A DNA stretch of 56,711 nucleotides from DASWHR01 sp036398095 (GCA_036398095.1 DASWHR010000138.1:1-56711); one strand, 5' to 3'. Shown: positions 7,946-16,483, counted from the stretch's first letter. Made by a program: numbers and translations. The notes: generated by a model not told the origin, from the sequence alone.

Positions 7946-8581
7946 ATGAACAAAGGAAAGACGAAACTGGCGGTCGCGGGGCTGGCGGCGGCCCTCGCTG
8001 CCTTTGCGTTTGCGCCGGCCGCGCGAGCGGGAACGACGATCTCGCTGACGTCGATCAGCCCCGCGATCGGCGTGTGGGGGACGACGTTCAGCATGAACGG
8101 CCAGACGGCCGACAACATCCAGGTTCGGGTCCAGCGGATGTACGTCGGCGCGAACCAGTGGCAAGACGTCACTACCACGACCAGCGACGACGACGGCAAG
8201 TTTCAGGCCGTCGACCAGCCACTCGCACACGCGTGGTACCGCGCGTTCGTGACGTCGGACCTGTCGACGAGCAACTGGGTCAAGGCGCAGGTGCGCCCGG
8301 GCGTGCACATCTCGGTCGGACGCAGCGGCGAGCAAGCGATCTTCAGCGGCCGCGTCCTGCCGGGTCATTCGGGGACGCGCGTGATCCTTCAGATGTTCGA
8401 CGGCATCAACAAGCGGTGGAACAACGTTCGGTCCGCGCTGCTGAACTCGTCGTCGTTCTACCGAATCTCGTTCAAGGCGACGGACAATGGCCGCCGCCTG
8501 TTCCGCGTCGCGTGGCCGACGCAGGACAGCAATCATCTCTGGAACGTCTCGGCGTGGGTCTGGGTGACCTGGACCGCCTGA
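7946..8581 (+). CDS. Small secreted protein of unknown function
   Basis: A 211-residue protein with a classical signal peptide (MNKGKTKL, hydrophobic core AVAGLAAALAAFAFA, cleavage after ARA near residue 28). The mature part has two similar beta-rich halves: TTISLTSISPAIGVWGTTFS and later GVHISVGRSGEQAIFSGRV, each followed by a VILQMFDG- or VRVQRMYVG-like strand and a Trp-rich ending. This suggests two tandem Ig-like or carbohydrate-binding-like folds. GGAGGG at 7931-7936 supports the ATG at 7946; an ATG at 7919 has no such signal. Probably monocistronic between two terminators. No named family is recognised. Confidence 0.75.
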   Translation: MNKGKTKLAVAGLAAALAAFAFAPAARAGTTISLTSISPAIGVWGTTFSMNGQTADNIQVRVQRMYVGANQWQDVTTTTSDDDGKFQAVDQPLAHAWYRAFVTSDLSTSNWVKAQVRPGVHISVGRSGEQAIFSGRVLPGHSGTRVILQMFDGINKRWNNVRSALLNSSSFYRISFKATDNGRRLFRVAWPTQDSNHLWNVSAWVWVTWTA

Positions 8582-8601
8582 ATAGATTCTGCGATCGTCC
8601 G

Positions 8602-8628
8602 GTGCGCCCTCGTTTCGCGGGGGCGCAC
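8602..8628. terminator. Bidirectional terminator between convergent genes
   Basis: GTGCGCCC (8602-8609) pairs with GGGCGCAC (8621-8628). TGATTTTCT follows on the plus strand. It sits between the stops of the secreted protein and the minus-strand acyltransferase. Confidence 0.75.
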
Positions 8629-8635
8629 TGATTTT

Positions 8636-9640
8636 CTAGAAGAATGCGTTCTTGCGCTGGATAAGGTTCTTGAACAGCGTTTGCTGGATGACTTCGCGAA
8701 CCTGATCGGTCAGGTTGAACACGAACATCGGATCGTTCGCCGCCTCGGTGCCGAAGCTCTCGGTGTGGATCGGTTCGCCGTATTCGATCATCCATTTCGA
8801 CGGCAGCGGGATCGCGCCCAGCGGACCAAGAAGCGGGAACGTGGGGGTGATCGGGAAGTACGGGAGCCCGAACAAGCGCGCGAGCGGCTTGAGGTTGGCC
8901 ACGATCGGAAAGATCTCCTCCGCGCCGACGATCGCGACCGGAACGATCGGAACACCGGCGCGGAGCGCGACCTCGACAAACCCGCCTCGCCCGAATCGCT
9001 GCAAGCGATAGCGTTCTCGGAACGGCTTGCCGACCCCCTTGAACCCCTCGGGAAACACGCCGAGCGCTTCGCCGGTTCGCAGCAGACGCAACGCGTCCTC
9101 TTCGCAGGCGAGCGTATTGCCGCTCTTTCGAGCCAGCTCGCCCACAACGGGAAGCGCCAGCGCCAGGTCGGCGGCCAGCAGCCGCACATGCCGCCCGGTC
9201 TGGTCGAAGATCCCGAGCTTCATCATCAGCGCGTCCAGCGGCAACGTTCCGGAGTGGTTCGACACCAAAAGGACCGGTCCGTCGGCGGGGATGTTTTCCA
9301 CGCCGATCTGATCGACTCGCCACCATGAACGGTACAGCGGCCGGAGCATCGGGAGCAGAACGTGCTCGGTGAGATCGCGATCGAATCCCATATCGTCGAT
9401 CGGATAGTCGCCGGTCATGCGGCGGCGCGCGAATGCGAGCATCTCCTCGAGCCACTTTTGAATTGCGTTCGGCTCGAGCGCGGCGGTGGGGTGGCGGTCG
9501 CGCGCGGATGCTTCCGGCGCGTGGCGCGCGCAGTACCCGCCGGCGCCGGCACGGTTCCGGCAGGGACGGCCGTCGGCGGTCTGAGCCGCGCAGCGTGCGG
9601 CCTCGCCCTGATGGAGAGGAATTACGCGCGCGTCTGCCAT
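8636..9640 (-). CDS. Lysophospholipid acyltransferase (PlsC family) with N-terminal Cys/His motif
   Basis: A 334-residue acyltransferase of the lysophospholipid/glycerolipid family. The acceptor motif NHSGTLPLD, the FPEGFKG motif and the later PIVPVAIVGAEE segment are typical. The N-terminus carries an unusual small metal-binding-like element, Cys17-x9-Cys27-x9-Cys37-x2-His40, ahead of the catalytic domain. The start at ATG 9640 overlaps the end of the upstream epimerase gene by 19 bases, implying cotranscription. M. tuberculosis has the same pair (galE2 and the acyltransferase Rv0502), from memory. It likely acts at the membrane in phospholipid or glycolipid acylation; the acceptor is unknown. 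Confidence 0.85.
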   Translation of the reverse strand: MADARVIPLHQGEAARCAAQTADGRPCRNRAGAGGYCARHAPEASARDRHPTAALEPNAIQKWLEEMLAFARRRMTGDYPIDDMGFDRDLTEHVLLPMLRPLYRSWWRVDQIGVENIPADGPVLLVSNHSGTLPLDALMMKLGIFDQTGRHVRLLAADLALALPVVGELARKSGNTLACEEDALRLLRTGEALGVFPEGFKGVGKPFRERYRLQRFGRGGFVEVALRAGVPIVPVAIVGAEEIFPIVANLKPLARLFGLPYFPITPTFPLLGPLGAIPLPSKWMIEYGEPIHTESFGTEAANDPMFVFNLTDQVREVIQQTLFKNLIQRKNAFF

Positions 9641-10671
9641 GCGGCACCCGTCTTTCTGCGCGCCAGGAACCGGTACAGATCGCGTTCCCACTGCGCCGCC
9701 TGCTCCGGCGTGAACAGCTTCGCGAGCTTGCGGCGGACCACGAAATCGCCGAATGCCTCCCGGCTGCCGTATTGCGGCGTGTAGCCGAAGACGTTCTTGA
9801 GTCTCGACACGTCACCGACGCGGCCGTAGAGCAGCAGCCGCACCTGCTCTTGCGAGAAGTCCACCATTCCGGAGCGCTTCACGGCCGAGGCGACGAGGTT
9901 GATGAACGGCAACGGCACCGGAAGCGGGACCTTGCCGGCCAGCCGGATCGCCTGCGACAGGTAGAGCACGCCGTCGCCGGCGGCGTTGAACGTGCCGGGA
10001 TGATCTTCGATCGTGGCACGGCGGAGGATCTCGATCGCGTCGTCTTCGTGGAGGAACTGCAGCCTGGGATCGAAACCGAACGCGGTGGGGACGGCGGGCA
10101 GACCGAAGTAGCGCGTCAGCGGCGTGTCGATCTGCGGGCCGATGAAGTTGGCGAAACGCAGAATGGTCAGCGACACGTCGGTGCGTCGCCGCCCGAACGA
10201 GCGGGCGTAATTTTCGACTTCTACCGAGTCCTTCCCGTATCCCGTGCGGGGATGCGATCGGGGCGACATCTCTTCGCTGAACACGCTCGGATCCGACGGC
10301 TCGCTGCCGTAGATCGCCGTCGAAGACTTCATCACGACCTTGCGAAGTTTCTCGGCTTTCTGGCACGCGGCGAACAATTGCATCGTGCCGATGACGTTGA
10401 TCTCTTTCATGTTCGTGCGGCCGCCGACACGCCCCGGCGTTGCGATCACGCTGGTATGAACGACTGTGTCCACTTCGGTGGCCTGCAGGACTTTGACGAT
10501 CAGCGGGTTGCGGATATCGGCGCGAACGTATTCAGTTCGCGTCAGATCAACCTGGGGCTCGTCGATGTCCACGCCGATAATCTCTTCGATGTCGGGATCC
10601 TGCTCCAGGCGTTGCGCCAAGCGGCCTCCCAAGAACCGAGAGACGCCGGTGATGAGCACCCGCTGCTTCAT
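9622..10671 (-). CDS. NAD-dependent epimerase/dehydratase (extended SDR, GalE2-like)
   Basis: A 349-residue extended short-chain dehydrogenase. The Rossmann motif is ITGVSRFLGGRLA at residues 7-19, VDID marks the end of strand 2, and the active site shows SSTAIYG and the YxxxK motif as YGKDSVE. The substrate-binding C-terminal part includes GTFNAAGDGV. It resembles the actinobacterial GalE2 group whose sugar substrate is not established. It overlaps the acyltransferase gene, suggesting they act on the same envelope lipid or glycan. The upstream SAM hydrolase gene ends 45 bases away on the same strand. Confidence 0.88.
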   Translation of the reverse strand: MKQRVLITGVSRFLGGRLAQRLEQDPDIEEIIGVDIDEPQVDLTRTEYVRADIRNPLIVKVLQATEVDTVVHTSVIATPGRVGGRTNMKEINVIGTMQLFAACQKAEKLRKVVMKSSTAIYGSEPSDPSVFSEEMSPRSHPRTGYGKDSVEVENYARSFGRRRTDVSLTILRFANFIGPQIDTPLTRYFGLPAVPTAFGFDPRLQFLHEDDAIEILRRATIEDHPGTFNAAGDGVLYLSQAIRLAGKVPLPVPLPFINLVASAVKRSGMVDFSQEQVRLLLYGRVGDVSRLKNVFGYTPQYGSREAFGDFVVRRKLAKLFTPEQAAQWERDLYRFLARRKTGAAWQTRA

Positions 10672-10716
10672 GGACGTGAGACTATCGGCGCCGGCGGCGC
10701 AGTGCCAGCGAGCACG

Positions 10717-11604
10717 TCACGCCCCGCCGGCGACCCGCGGCGCGCGAGCAAGAATCACTGGGTCACCCCGGCGTGCTTCCAAGAAGCGCGCCGCATGGCC
10801 CTTGTTCACGATGATCGTGATGTGCCGGTACGAGTCTTCGAGCAGCGCCAGCTTTCCCTGGGGGACTTCCGCGAACGCTTGCCGGTACGGGATCGCATAG
10901 GCGCGCCCGCCGACGCGCAGCTCCAAGTCGTCGCCGAGCATGATCCCGGCCCCTTCGAGATCCTGCCGGTGAACGTTGAGCTGAAGATTGCCGAAATGGT
11001 CGGCTTGGACGACCAAGCCGTGAACATGATCGTCGTCGACGCGACTTTCGGGGATCTCCAGCGTCACGAGATCCTCGACATCCACGGGGGGCCCGACCTC
11101 TTCCGGAGGCATGCCGAGCGCCAGCCGCGCCGCGACCGGCGAGAACACGTCGCGGCCGTGAAAGGTATTCGACGGGGTGCGCAGGAACAGATCGCCGTTG
11201 GTGATCTCGTGCGCCTGGACGACGCCGCCCAGCTTCTGCGCGGCGATCCAGAGCAGTCCGTTGTCGGGTCCGATCAGCGGCGGCCCGTCCTTGGTGCCGA
11301 TCACCACGCAGCGCCGATGCGTTCCGACGCCGGGATCGACGACCGCCAAGTGAACGGCCGGAGGCATGAACGGGACGGCCTGGGCGAGCACGTTCGCTCC
11401 GGCGGTGACGTCCTGCGGCGGAATCCCGTGCGAGATATCGATGATTTCCACATCGGGCGCGAACCGTTTGATGACGCCATGGCACACGCCGACGAACTCA
11501 TCTTCGAGCCCGTAGTCGGTCAGGAACGTGATGAAGCGAAACGCCAGCGCCACGGGGTAGGAGGATACCGCCGCTCCGGCCGGCGGTGACGAGGGGCGCT
11601 GCAT
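10717..11604 (-). CDS. SAM hydrolase (S-adenosyl-L-methionine hydroxide adenosyltransferase, DUF62)
   Basis: This 295-residue enzyme splits S-adenosylmethionine into adenosine and methionine using activated water. Family motifs are FLTDYG, VDPGVG, PDNGLL and FHGRDVFSP. The Asp-Arg-His triad known for the archaeal enzyme (Asp68, Arg75, His127) is matched here by Asp90, Arg97 and His149 with identical spacing. The fluorinase/chlorinase loop is not evident, so halogenation is unlikely. The start is uncertain: ATG 11604 directly abuts a terminator stem, and GTG 11553 (residue 18, just before the first strand) is a good alternative. No strong ribosome binding site is seen for either. Confidence 0.88.
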   Translation of the reverse strand: MQRPSSPPAGAAVSSYPVALAFRFITFLTDYGLEDEFVGVCHGVIKRFAPDVEIIDISHGIPPQDVTAGANVLAQAVPFMPPAVHLAVVDPGVGTHRRCVVIGTKDGPPLIGPDNGLLWIAAQKLGGVVQAHEITNGDLFLRTPSNTFHGRDVFSPVAARLALGMPPEEVGPPVDVEDLVTLEIPESRVDDDHVHGLVVQADHFGNLQLNVHRQDLEGAGIMLGDDLELRVGGRAYAIPYRQAFAEVPQGKLALLEDSYRHITIIVNKGHAARFLEARRGDPVILARAPRVAGGA

Positions 11605-11637
11605 GCGGAAGGGGACCCCGTCGGAGTCCCCTTCCGC
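11605..11637 (-). terminator. Terminator after the bS22 gene
   Basis: Perfect 12-bp stem, GCGGAAGGGGAC (11605-11616) with GTCCCCTTCCGC (11626-11637), and a nine-base loop. It lies 17 bases past the bS22 stop on the minus strand and directly in front of the SAM hydrolase start. Confidence 0.75.
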
Positions 11638-11653
11638 GACGCGGTGCGCTCGC

Positions 11654-11752
11654 TCAGGTCTTCTGGCGGCGCGCCCAGCGGGTCTTCTTCAAAAGCTTCT
11701 TGTGTTTGTGCTTGCGCATCTTCTTGCGGCGCTTCTTGATGATGGAACCCAT
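11654..11752 (-). CDS. Ribosomal protein bS22 (AURKAIP1/COX24 domain, 32 residues)
   Basis: A 32-residue, extremely basic peptide starting MGSIIKKRRKKMRKHKHKK and ending RWARRQKT. This is the short AURKAIP1/COX24-type protein annotated in actinobacteria as 30S ribosomal protein bS22, a component of the small subunit. GAAGGG lies seven bases upstream of the ATG, and a strong terminator follows, so it is a compact, well-bounded gene. In mycobacteria the same gene (Rv0500B) sits between a small HTH gene and galE2. Here the epimerase and HTH genes are nearby, but a subtilase and a kinase gene have been inserted between. Confidence 0.93.
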   Translation of the reverse strand: MGSIIKKRRKKMRKHKHKKLLKKTRWARRQKT

Positions 11753-11864
11753 GCTTATCCCTTCGGTAGCCGGGGCCAGGAACCCCCGGCCTTCCGTTTC
11801 ACGAGCGCACGGAATTCTACCGGTCGGCTCTCCGCTTCTCAATCCCGATCCGGAATGAAGAAAA

Positions 11865-11892
11865 GGGGGGTTCCGCGGCGGCGGAACCCCCC
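11865..11892 (-). terminator. Intrinsic terminator of the subtilase gene
   Basis: A 12-bp perfect stem, GGGGGGTTCCGC (11865-11876) with GCGGAACCCCCC (11881-11892), and a four-base loop. On the minus strand it is followed by TTTTCTTC, a real U-rich tail. It lies 13 bases past the subtilase stop. Confidence 0.9.
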
Positions 11893-11904
11893 CAATTCCT
11901 GCTT

Positions 11905-14900
11905 CTACACGATCACAACCGAACGCGACGCGGAGATCGTGATGCCGTCGGCGCCGATGTGGCGGACTTCGATCAGCGCCGGCCCGGACGCAAGGCCGCT
12001 CACGTCGAGCGTCGCGGTGAACGGGGTGTCGGCATTGGTCGCCGTCCCGGCGTCCACCCATCCGCCTCCGGCGATTCGCACCTGAATCAGATCGACCGGC
12101 GCGACATCGATCGTCAGCGTCGCCGCCGCGGTCTCGCCGGCGGCATCGACGGTCAACGTGGCCGTGTACTGGCCGGGACCGTAGGTGTGTGCGATCGATC
12201 CGGCTTCGGTTCGCTCTTCGACCGGCGATCCGTCGCCGAAGTCGATCGTGTACTGATCGATGGGTTCGGCGCCGGCCGTCGCCGAGAACGACAGCACCGT
12301 ATCGAGCGAGCCGCTCCCGGTGAGCTTCGTCGCCGAGAACGACGGCGTGATCACCACGCCGGTGCCCTGCGTTCCGGTGACGCGCACGTCGTCCACCTGC
12401 CACCCGGTCAAATTGCCGGACAGCGAAAAGTCGTCCGAGGTGAAGGAGAAGCGAACCCGGATCGTCCGGCCGACGAACGCGTTCAGATCCGCCAGCGTCG
12501 TTCCCCAGTCGAGTGACTCGCCGCCGCTCACGAGATCGCCTGAGTGCTCGCCGAGCTTGGTCCACTGGCTCGATCCGTCTTCGGCCGCGTAGACGGTCAG
12601 GAAGTCGAAGCCCAGCTCCGACTGTCCCGCATGCATGTAGCTCAGCTCGGCGGTGGTGGCGCCGGTGAGATCGATCGGCGGCGAGATGAGATCGGTGTCG
12701 GCCAGATCCGTGTACATCAGGCCCGACAACGTCGGCGACGAGATCCACAGGTTCGCGGCATACGCCTTGTCACCCTCGCCCGGACCCGCCCACGACAGCT
12801 CGGTGGTCTCGTCGAAGAGCGCCCACTCGGTCAGCAGGCCGTGCGCGAGCCCGTTGTTCGCGATCGTCCACCCCTTGGGGTCGCCCTGCTCGTGCGACTC
12901 GAAACCGTCGGCGAAGAACAGATCGGGGCCGGGCGTCGAGGACGCGGCCACCACCGGCCCGTCGAGCCCTTCGACGCGCGCCGAGCCGCCGACGGGCGGC
13001 GCGCCTGCGATGCTGAACGCGAGCGCGCCGGTCTTGTAGGTCTGCGCGTTGGTGAGCGTGACGAATCCTTCGAACAAGTACTCGCCCGGCGCTGCATCGG
13101 CCGGAACGGCCCACTCGCTGGTCGTCTGGGTGTTGGTCCCGTCGGCCGTCGCGTCGGCGGTGAACGGACCGAATGCCGTCTCGCCGTTCTGCGTCACCAC
13201 GTGCGATGCCGACACCACCGCGGCCGGCGAGACCGTGATATCCCCATCCGACGAGGTGATCGTCCGCACCGCGAGATCCACGAGCGAACCGGCGACGACG
13301 ATGTGGCCTCCAAGGACGAAGGGATCGACCGCACCGCCCTGATAGATCCGAGGGTTGCCGGTCACGGGCGACACCGGACCGGTCTCGGGAAGCAGCGGAA
13401 TCGTCTGGTCGGTAACGGGGCCGGCGAGGAACTCGCCCTCGACCGTGACCGATCCCGATACGGAGTCGTTGGGCTCCGGCGTGTCGATGCGCAGGCGGCG
13501 GGGTTCGGCCAGGTTCAGTTCGGCCGGCGCGGCGTCGAGGTTCGCGTACGCCGTGCGGAGCGCCTCGTCGATCGAAACCGACGTGCTCCGAAGCGCGACG
13601 GCGACGGCTTCGGCCGCGTCCACCACGCCGGTACCGATCGCGAATCCGTCGGCATCGACGGTGCGACCCGGGGGCATCGTCGCGGTTTCGCGCAGGATGC
13701 GGCGAACCTCGGCCGGGGTCAGCGCCGGGTTGGCCTCCAACACGAGCGCGACGACGCCGGTGATGAACGGCGACGCCATCGACGTGCCGGTGATCGACGC
13801 GTACGGCCCGACCACGACGCCGCTCTCTTCGACGGTGACGGGCGTGGCGGCGGGCAGCGACGCGACAACCGGTTCGTCATAGCCTTCGAGTCCGGCGATC
13901 AGCGCGTCCTGGGCCGTCCCGAAGTACGTGACCGGCCCCGCGGTCGCGGCGGTCGAGATGATCTCGGTTCCCGGCGCAGCAAGATCGGGCCAGGTGTGCG
14001 GCAGGCTCTTCCTGCCGCGCGATGAGCTGGAGTCGAGCCACCCGGTGCCGTCGTAGTAGTTCGCGACCGAGATGATGCCGTCGCTGGGGATGTTCGCCCA
14101 GACGCTCGTTTGGATCGTCGCGCCGTCGCCCCCATCGTTTCCGGCGGAGAACACGACCACGAGGCCGTCGTCGACGAGCCGGAGCGCGGCTTGCGTGACG
14201 GCGCGATCCAGGTTGTAGTCGCCGGCGCCGCCCCACGAGTTGTTGACGACGCGGATGTTCAATTCGGGATCGTCGTGGTGCAGATGGATGTAGTCGAAGG
14301 CGGCGAGGCCGGTGGTGACCACCAGCGTCTCGCCGGCGCCGAAGCCGATCAGGTTCGCGCCCGGCGCCGCGCCCCGGTACTTGCCCTCGCTCGACGCGCC
14401 GTTTCCGGCGGCGATGCCGGCCACATGCGTTCCGTGTCCGCTGGTCGTGTCCGAGTCCGGCACATCGATCGCAAGCGTGTTCGCTTCGACGAAGTCGCCG
14501 AAGCCGAGATTTTCGATCAGCTCGGCGCTGTCGCGTCCGACGATCTTGTAGTTGGCAACCGTTTTGGCCTCGCGGCCGGCGACGGCGAGCGGCTCCCACA
14601 ACAGGTCCGCGTGCGTGGCGTCGACGCCCGAGTCCACGATCGCGACCCCGACCCCGCGGCCGGTGATCCCGCCGGTGTGCACACCCGACGCATTTGCGTA
14701 GGTCGCGTCCCACACCGGCTTCGCGCGGCCGGCTTGCGTCGCGCGGTCGAGGGTGTAGGGGATCACGGCGTCGTGCTCGATGTGGGCGACCCGCGGGTTG
14801 GCGGCGATCGCACGGATCGCCGTCGCGGAACCGACGGCCGACACAGCCGGGATCACCTGGTAGCGCACGAACGGCGCCGCAAAGCCGGCGGCCCGCATCG

Positions 14901-15129
14901 CGGCTGCGTCGGCCGCACCCGGCTCGCTGCGAAAGCGGATCACGACCGCGATCGCATCGGGGGTCGCCCGCATGGGCGCGGTCAGGTTCTCGTCGATCGC
15001 CGCGCGGGTCGGCGCCGTGGCCGCGGCGGACCGCGGCGATGCGGCGGCGGGCAGGCCGGCAAGAAGCGCGAGCGCAGCGACGGCCGCGAGCACCCGTATC
15101 CGGGCAGGCCGGAACGTCTCAATCATCAT
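11905..15129 (-). CDS. Large secreted subtilisin-like serine protease with PKD and C-terminal beta domains
   Basis: A 1,074-residue exported protease. The signal peptide covers residues 1-30 (RVLAAVAALALLAGLPAAA), then an inhibitor-like prodomain to about residue 125. The S8 domain has the catalytic triad Asp166 (AIVDSGVD), His232 (SGHGTHVAG) and Ser450 (GTSMASP), with VNNSWGG for the oxyanion site, and a PA-like insertion region at about 400-440. C-terminal modules include a MAM/jelly-roll-like region (FADGFESHEQGDPKGW, later SYMHAG and LDWG) and a PKD domain (YTIDFGDGSP, HTYGPG). There is no wall anchor. GAGGGAG nine bases before the ATG at 15129 supports the start. Probably an extracellular scavenging or processing protease. 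Confidence 0.92.
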   Translation of the reverse strand: MMIETFRPARIRVLAAVAALALLAGLPAAASPRSAAATAPTRAAIDENLTAPMRATPDAIAVVIRFRSEPGAADAAAMRAAGFAAPFVRYQVIPAVSAVGSATAIRAIAANPRVAHIEHDAVIPYTLDRATQAGRAKPVWDATYANASGVHTGGITGRGVGVAIVDSGVDATHADLLWEPLAVAGREAKTVANYKIVGRDSAELIENLGFGDFVEANTLAIDVPDSDTTSGHGTHVAGIAAGNGASSEGKYRGAAPGANLIGFGAGETLVVTTGLAAFDYIHLHHDDPELNIRVVNNSWGGAGDYNLDRAVTQAALRLVDDGLVVVFSAGNDGGDGATIQTSVWANIPSDGIISVANYYDGTGWLDSSSSRGRKSLPHTWPDLAAPGTEIISTAATAGPVTYFGTAQDALIAGLEGYDEPVVASLPAATPVTVEESGVVVGPYASITGTSMASPFITGVVALVLEANPALTPAEVRRILRETATMPPGRTVDADGFAIGTGVVDAAEAVAVALRSTSVSIDEALRTAYANLDAAPAELNLAEPRRLRIDTPEPNDSVSGSVTVEGEFLAGPVTDQTIPLLPETGPVSPVTGNPRIYQGGAVDPFVLGGHIVVAGSLVDLAVRTITSSDGDITVSPAAVVSASHVVTQNGETAFGPFTADATADGTNTQTTSEWAVPADAAPGEYLFEGFVTLTNAQTYKTGALAFSIAGAPPVGGSARVEGLDGPVVAASSTPGPDLFFADGFESHEQGDPKGWTIANNGLAHGLLTEWALFDETTELSWAGPGEGDKAYAANLWISSPTLSGLMYTDLADTDLISPPIDLTGATTAELSYMHAGQSELGFDFLTVYAAEDGSSQWTKLGEHSGDLVSGGESLDWGTTLADLNAFVGRTIRVRFSFTSDDFSLSGNLTGWQVDDVRVTGTQGTGVVITPSFSATKLTGSGSLDTVLSFSATAGAEPIDQYTIDFGDGSPVEERTEAGSIAHTYGPGQYTATLTVDAAGETAAATLTIDVAPVDLIQVRIAGGGWVDAGTATNADTPFTATLDVSGLASGPALIEVRHIGADGITISASRSVVIV

Positions 15130-15256
15130 CCGATTTTTCTCCCTCTTCCGAAGCGAGCGGATCCCTGGGATCCGTCGGATGGATAATTCCCCGTCAAGCG
15201 GCCTAAACCCTCCCTCGGCCGGCCCTGCTGTGCCCTCCCGGGGGGTTTTTGTTGGG

Positions 15257-16108
15257 TCAGTCGGAGACGAAAAGGTCGCGCAGATCGACACGGCTGGTCA
15301 TGAAGTCGGCCGACACCCGGGTCGAGCCGATCCGAAGGGCCTTGGCGCCCTCGTCGACCGTGGATTGCAGAAGCAGATGCCCGTCGCGGTACTCCAGGAT
15401 TCCCAGGCCGGCGCAGTGGCCGGTCCCGTCCTCGAGGCCGACCAGCATTCCGTCCAAAAGCGCCGGATCCACGTCCGGAGGAATGTTTGGGATGAAGATG
15501 CCCATCTTGACCTTCCAGCGATGCACGTCCGGCTCGAAGGCCGCTCGCAGGCGCTCCTGGCGGTGAGTGATACGCTCGTCGGCGTTGTTCGGCCGGACCT
15601 CGGCCGGAACCGGAAGCGTCTCGACGGTCAAGGAAAAGGCGCGGCGGATCGCGCCGAGGATGGGCTCGAGCTCTTCCCCTCGCTGGAAGCCGACGACGAT
15701 GTCGGGCCGGAGCACCTCGATCTTGTGGTATTTCAGGATCTGGCCGAGCGTCCCGCCGATCAAGCCGGTGGTGTCCACCAGGATGATGTCGGCGCCGTGC
15801 GCACGTGCCTGTTCGGCCATCTTCGACGCGCCGACGACGATCGGCAGCAGGTGACCCTGCGGCGTGACCGAGCCGACGAAATACATCGCATCGGGATGGG
15901 CGAGAGCCTCGGGCTTGAGATCGTCCTCGTGTTCGAGATACTTCATCCCGATGGTCGCCGGAGGGCCGATCGTGGTCTGGCCGACATCGGTGTCCAGGTA
16001 GGCGACCTTCCGCCCCACGCGGACCGCGACTTCGGCGACCATCTTGCAGAAGGTGGTCTTGCCCGAATCTGTGCCGCCGAGCGCGACGGCCATGCCGCCG
16101 CCGCCCAC
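15257..16108 (-). CDS. Clp1/GRC3-like polynucleotide 5'-kinase family P-loop protein
   Basis: A 283-residue P-loop protein. Walker A is GGTDSGKT (11-18), the lid-like motif is YLDTDVGQTTIG, and DIILVDTTG is the Walker B-like strand. The VGSVTPQGH segment and the C-terminal beta region match the Clp1/NOL9/GRC3 family, which phosphorylates RNA or DNA 5'-hydroxyl ends in eukaryotes and archaea. The bacterial role is not established. The P-loop lies very near the annotated N-terminus. In-frame coding-like sequence continues 11 codons upstream to a CTG preceded by GGGGGG, after the last in-frame stop, so the true start may be a rare CTG near 16141 rather than GTG 16108. Confidence 0.78.
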   Translation of the reverse strand: MGGGGMAVALGGTDSGKTTFCKMVAEVAVRVGRKVAYLDTDVGQTTIGPPATIGMKYLEHEDDLKPEALAHPDAMYFVGSVTPQGHLLPIVVGASKMAEQARAHGADIILVDTTGLIGGTLGQILKYHKIEVLRPDIVVGFQRGEELEPILGAIRRAFSLTVETLPVPAEVRPNNADERITHRQERLRAAFEPDVHRWKVKMGIFIPNIPPDVDPALLDGMLVGLEDGTGHCAGLGILEYRDGHLLLQSTVDEGAKALRIGSTRVSADFMTSRVDLRDLFVSD

Positions 16109-16250
16109 GATGCGAGCGATGACGCTCTCGTATGCGTCCAGGACGTTCCCCCCGCCGGATTATCGATCGGAATGCGAAAGAAGCCTTCGGCTCAGCGAAA
16201 GGAAGGCAGGCATCAGCGCAGGCCGGATGCCGTGTCGCGTGTCCCGGCGG

Positions 16251-16451
16251 TCAGACGGCTCGGACGTAGCTCGAATCGAGATACTTGTCGACGTCCTCTT
16301 CCCGGACACGGAACGATTTCCCGACGCGGACGGCGGGAAGCTTGCCGCTCCGGATCAGCCGGTACACGGTCATCTTCGAAACACGCATGCGCTCAGCGAC
16401 CTCCAATGCAGTCAGGAAACGGGGGCCGCTGGACGAGATTGGACTCGCCAA
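16251..16451 (-). CDS. Small MerR-like HTH protein (excisionase/BldC type)
   Basis: A 66-residue DNA-binding protein. FLTALEVAERMRVSKMTVYRLIRSGKLPAVRVGKSFRV, read as helix-turn-helix plus wing, is the excisionase/BldC fold, but no integrase is nearby, so it is a chromosomal regulator rather than a phage excisionase. The start is TTG 16451 with a GGAAGGAG ribosome binding site five bases upstream. A perfect TATAAT lies at 16478-16483. It matches Rv0500A of M. tuberculosis in type and neighbourhood, and the fold of Streptomyces BldC, a developmental regulator that binds DNA as head-to-tail oligomers. Confidence 0.9.
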   Translation of the reverse strand: MASPISSSGPRFLTALEVAERMRVSKMTVYRLIRSGKLPAVRVGKSFRVREEDVDKYLDSSYVRAV

Positions 16452-16477
16452 CCGTTCTCCTTCCGCTGAGTCGACCC

Positions 16478-16483
16478 ATTATA
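16478..16483 (-). promoter_or_regulatory. TATAAT promoter of the small HTH gene
   Basis: A perfect minus-strand TATAAT about 27 bases upstream of the TTG start leaves a leader of about 20 bases that includes the strong GGAAGGAG. The -35 region (TTCCTT at 18 bases) is poor. Confidence 0.65.

Noticed and set aside
9433..11589. 718-codon plus-strand open frame
   Set aside because: Antisense to the epimerase and SAM hydrolase genes, both with clear family motifs; long antisense frames are normal at this GC content and its Arg/His/Asp-rich translation has no family features.
10717..11604. SAM-dependent fluorinase or chlorinase
   Set aside because: The Asp-Arg-His triad with correct spacing marks the hydroxide adenosyltransferase group, and no halogenase-specific loop is visible.
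16251..16451. Excisionase of a prophage or integrative element
   Set aside because: No integrase, attachment site or phage genes nearby, and the neighbourhood matches the chromosomal BldC/Rv0500A type.
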